A stretch of 64,000 nt of DNA from CAZAQK01 sp050249355. Lineage in GTDB: Bacteria > Pseudomonadota > Alphaproteobacteria > Rickettsiales > SXRF01. This document shows positions 60,395 to 64,000 of this stretch, one piece after another. The notes below the pieces were generated by a model. The model was not told the DNA's origin and ran no database searches. It saw only the letters and a program-made list of their open reading frames with translations. The stretch covers positions 1 through 64,000 of the forward strand of contig JBFWQQ010000001.1 of NCBI GenBank assembly GCA_050249355.1, written 5' to 3'. Both the position numbers and the translations under genes were made by a program. The first letter of the stretch is position 1. Each line of letters starts with the position of its first letter.

Positions 60395-61662
60395 ACGTTC
60401 CTGCCTTTGTATGCCAGTACCGGCGACAGGAAGGTAATGAGCCGCTCGACCGCGCCGCCAAGGGATTCCACACAGTTGCGTGCCTGTCTTTGCAACAGGT
60501 GCGTTTTCTGTTCGTTGCCGAGCAGTACCGAAAGCTGTGCCGCCAGGTCAGCCGCATTCTTCACGCGGATACAGCCCCCGGCTGCTTCCAGTTTATCGAA
60601 CACATCGGTGAAATTATAGGTGTACGGGCCGGTAAGGATAGCGGTGGAAAGCCGCGCCGGTTCCAGCGGGTTCTGCCCGCCATGCGGCACCAGCGAGCCA
60701 CCCATGAACGCTACGGTGCACAGCCGGTAGAATAACCCCAGCTCACCCATAGTATCGGCAATATACAGTGACGTGTCGGCGGCGATGGAATCCCCACGCG
60801 AGCGCAGGGCAACACGGTGATTCTTGCCAAGTTCCTGCGACAACGCCGCGCCGCGTTGCGGGTGGCGCGGTACGATGAGAGTAAGAAGGTTCGGGCGCGT
60901 TGCGCTAAGCAATGTGTGGGCCTCGAGTATCTGTTTTTCTTCGTCCGGATGGGTGCTCGCCGCCAGAAGAAGCGTACGTCCTTTGGTTTTTTCTTTCAGC
61001 CATGCAAGTTTTTCTTCGTCACAGGCGAGTGGGCGTGCATCGTATTTCAGGTTTCCGACGCATTGCACTGGATGTGCGCCTAGTGCCGAGAGCCGCTGTG
61101 CATCCTGCTCTGTCTGTGCAAAAACAAAATCGAATGCCTGCATCATGCGCCGCGCCATGCGCGGCCGTTTATTCCATCCACGGAATGATCGTTCCGATAT
61201 GCGACCATTGATCACGCCCATGAAACATTGCCAGCGGTTCGCCGCACCGATCAGGTTCGGCCAGAATTCGGATTCCACCCACATGGCGAGGTCGGGCCGC
61301 CAGTGGCGCATGAAACGTTCGGTGGCATCGGGCGTATCGACCGGGGCATACTGATGGATAACACCGGCGGGCAGGCGGGCTGCCATCAGCCGTGCGGAGG
61401 TTACGGTACCGGTGGTCAGCAGATACTTCATATGCGGGTATTGCTTAAGCATCAACTCTATCAGCAGCAGCACTGAATTTGCCTCGCCCACACTGGCCGC
61501 ATGTATCCAGCATAACCTGCCCAATGGGCGCTGGGCAGAAGGATGTCCCAGCCGCTCCTGCCCGCGCGCGGCATCTTCTTTGCCGCGCCAGCGGCGAAGC
61601 TCCAGCCATAGCGGAACCAGCGGCGCGACCGCATGGCTCAAAACCCGATACAAGTCAGGCAT
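60391..61662 (-). CDS. waaA: Kdo transferase (WaaA/KdtA)
   Basis: This 423-residue GT30 glycosyltransferase adds Kdo to lipid IVA. It shows IHAASVGEANSVLLLIELML, WVESEFWPNLI, GVINGRISERSFRGW, LAASTHPDEEKQIL and VPHGGQNPLEPARLSTAIL. ATG 61662 overlaps the upstream acyltransferase gene by 8 nt; the longer start at 61686 adds residues inside that gene and is less likely. Confidence 0.96.
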   Translation of the reverse strand: MPDLYRVLSHAVAPLVPLWLELRRWRGKEDAARGQERLGHPSAQRPLGRLCWIHAASVGEANSVLLLIELMLKQYPHMKYLLTTGTVTSARLMAARLPAGVIHQYAPVDTPDATERFMRHWRPDLAMWVESEFWPNLIGAANRWQCFMGVINGRISERSFRGWNKRPRMARRMMQAFDFVFAQTEQDAQRLSALGAHPVQCVGNLKYDARPLACDEEKLAWLKEKTKGRTLLLAASTHPDEEKQILEAHTLLSATRPNLLTLIVPRHPQRGAALSQELGKNHRVALRSRGDSIAADTSLYIADTMGELGLFYRLCTVAFMGGSLVPHGGQNPLEPARLSTAILTGPYTYNFTDVFDKLEAAGGCIRVKNAADLAAQLSVLLGNEQKTHLLQRQARNCVESLGGAVERLITFLSPVLAYKGRNV

Positions 61663-62311
61663 GATCTGCCTGCTTAAGCAATTCATTCATGGCCCGCTCG
61701 ATGGTGGTTCGTGCCAGTTCTTCATCGGCATCTTCGGTGATATGGATGGGTTTGCCAATCAAAAAGCGAATACGCCCGAATGGCAGCGCCAGCATAAATT
61801 GATCCCAGCTACGCATGCGCTTGTGGCGGCTGGAATGGAAGGTAACCGGCAGCACGGGCCGTCCGGAAAATTTTGCAATGGCCGATACACCCTTAGCAGC
61901 TACACACGCCGGGCCACGCGGCCCATCAGGGGTGATGCTGATATTGTCGCCCGCCTGTAGAAGTTTTAGAATGCCGGTGACGGCTTCCTTGCCGCCGCGG
62001 CTGGTAGAGCCGCTCACGGTTTTCTGTCCGAAATGACCGATAACCTGCGAGATGAGTTTACCGTCACGATGCAGCGAGATAAGGACATGCATCTGGCGCT
62101 GAGGCGGACAGAAAGCAGGCAGCAACATCATTCGGCCATGCCAGAAGGCAAAGATACCGTTCTCATTTCCCTGCAGATAGCGCAGCGCTTCGGGGTGAAC
62201 ATGTTTCTCGACCCGGCTGGTGATCCTGACCAGCACGATATACCCCGCCAGCAGCCAGCTGAGGCCGTATTGCGTGGCCCGATGTTTGAGGATTTTTTTG
62301 CCAAGGGCCAT
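61655..62311 (-). CDS. DUF374 lysophospholipid acyltransferase-family protein
   Basis: This 218-residue protein has the DUF374/LPLAT pattern: GIFAFWHGRMMLLPAFCPP, ISLHRDGKLISQVIGHFGQ, SRGGKEAVTGILKLL and SITPDGPRGPACVAAKGV. In alphaproteobacteria this gene commonly lies between msbA-like and waaA genes; a role in lipid A or Kdo-lipid maturation is assumed. It follows the ABC transporter gene by 3 nt. Confidence 0.92.
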   Translation of the reverse strand: MALGKKILKHRATQYGLSWLLAGYIVLVRITSRVEKHVHPEALRYLQGNENGIFAFWHGRMMLLPAFCPPQRQMHVLISLHRDGKLISQVIGHFGQKTVSGSTSRGGKEAVTGILKLLQAGDNISITPDGPRGPACVAAKGVSAIAKFSGRPVLPVTFHSSRHKRMRSWDQFMLALPFGRIRFLIGKPIHITEDADEELARTTIERAMNELLKQADHA

Positions 62312-62314
62312 GGG

Positions 62315-64000
<1,686 letters not shown>

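Overview
The window is 64 kb of the chromosome of an alphaproteobacterium, with no clear sign of a plasmid or phage. Several gene neighbourhoods support this: F1 ATP synthase genes atpHAGDC without F0 genes, priA-fsa-DUF484-xerC, mdh-sucC-sucD-sucA-sucB-lpd, hemE-hemH-hemJ-rho, and a hemE / ppsR (DUF299) / aroE / coaE / dnaQ / secB / tim44 / mltA / smr block of the kind that flanks the replication origin in Caulobacter and Rickettsia. Genus cannot be told from the sequence. No rRNA gene, tRNA gene, insertion sequence or CRISPR array was recognised.

Layout from left to right. 1-2.5 kb: an edge-truncated porin, the PLP-homeostasis protein YggS, and a conserved small protein. 2.5-7.4 kb: atpC-D-G-A-H, with an in-frame stop in atpH. 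7.5-14 kb: priA, fsa, DUF484, xerC, three membrane proteins (two of 23-24 residues) and hemW. 14-24.4 kb: an unknown coiled-coil protein, a two-component pair with a 3-hydroxybutyrate dehydrogenase, a degenerate CobD/CbiB-like protein, rsmA, gmk, a Sco1-like copper chaperone, a bc1-assembly chaperone, rpoH and a pseudopilin cassette. 24.4-36.5 kb: TCA-cycle genes read leftward, whose junctions hold unexpected genes: a 2-oxoglutarate-dependent oxygenase between sucB and lpd, mtgA and an AT-rich sulfotransferase between sucA and sucB, and an unknown gene between sucC and sucD. 36.6-41.7 kb: rho, two unknown genes and hemJ-hemH-hemE.

The 336 bp gap at 41.67-42.00 kb is the predicted chromosome origin. 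It has an AT-rich stretch and three 8/9 matches to the DnaA box, and it lies between hemE and ppsR. To its left most genes run leftward and to its right most run rightward up to 57.7 kb. The right arm holds ppsR, aroE, coaE, dnaQ, an OmpA-like lipoprotein-sized protein, secB, tim44, mltA, smr, an OmpR/EnvZ-like pair, DUF6111, cca, phoB, yciB, a GT-C membrane glycosyltransferase, purD and xseA. It ends with a BOF-domain protein and a leftward lipid A/LPS operon (acyltransferase, lpxK, waaA, DUF374, MsbA-like ABC transporter cut by the window edge).

Most of the window is housekeeping: ATP synthesis, TCA cycle, heme, cytochrome assembly, envelope and origin-proximal replication functions. The points most worth checking are the in-frame UAA in atpH, the origin itself, the accessory genes inside the suc operon, a duplicated lpd 3' end that brackets the pseudopilin gene, and short repeats or palindromes carried in frame inside conserved genes (yggS, atpG, hemW).
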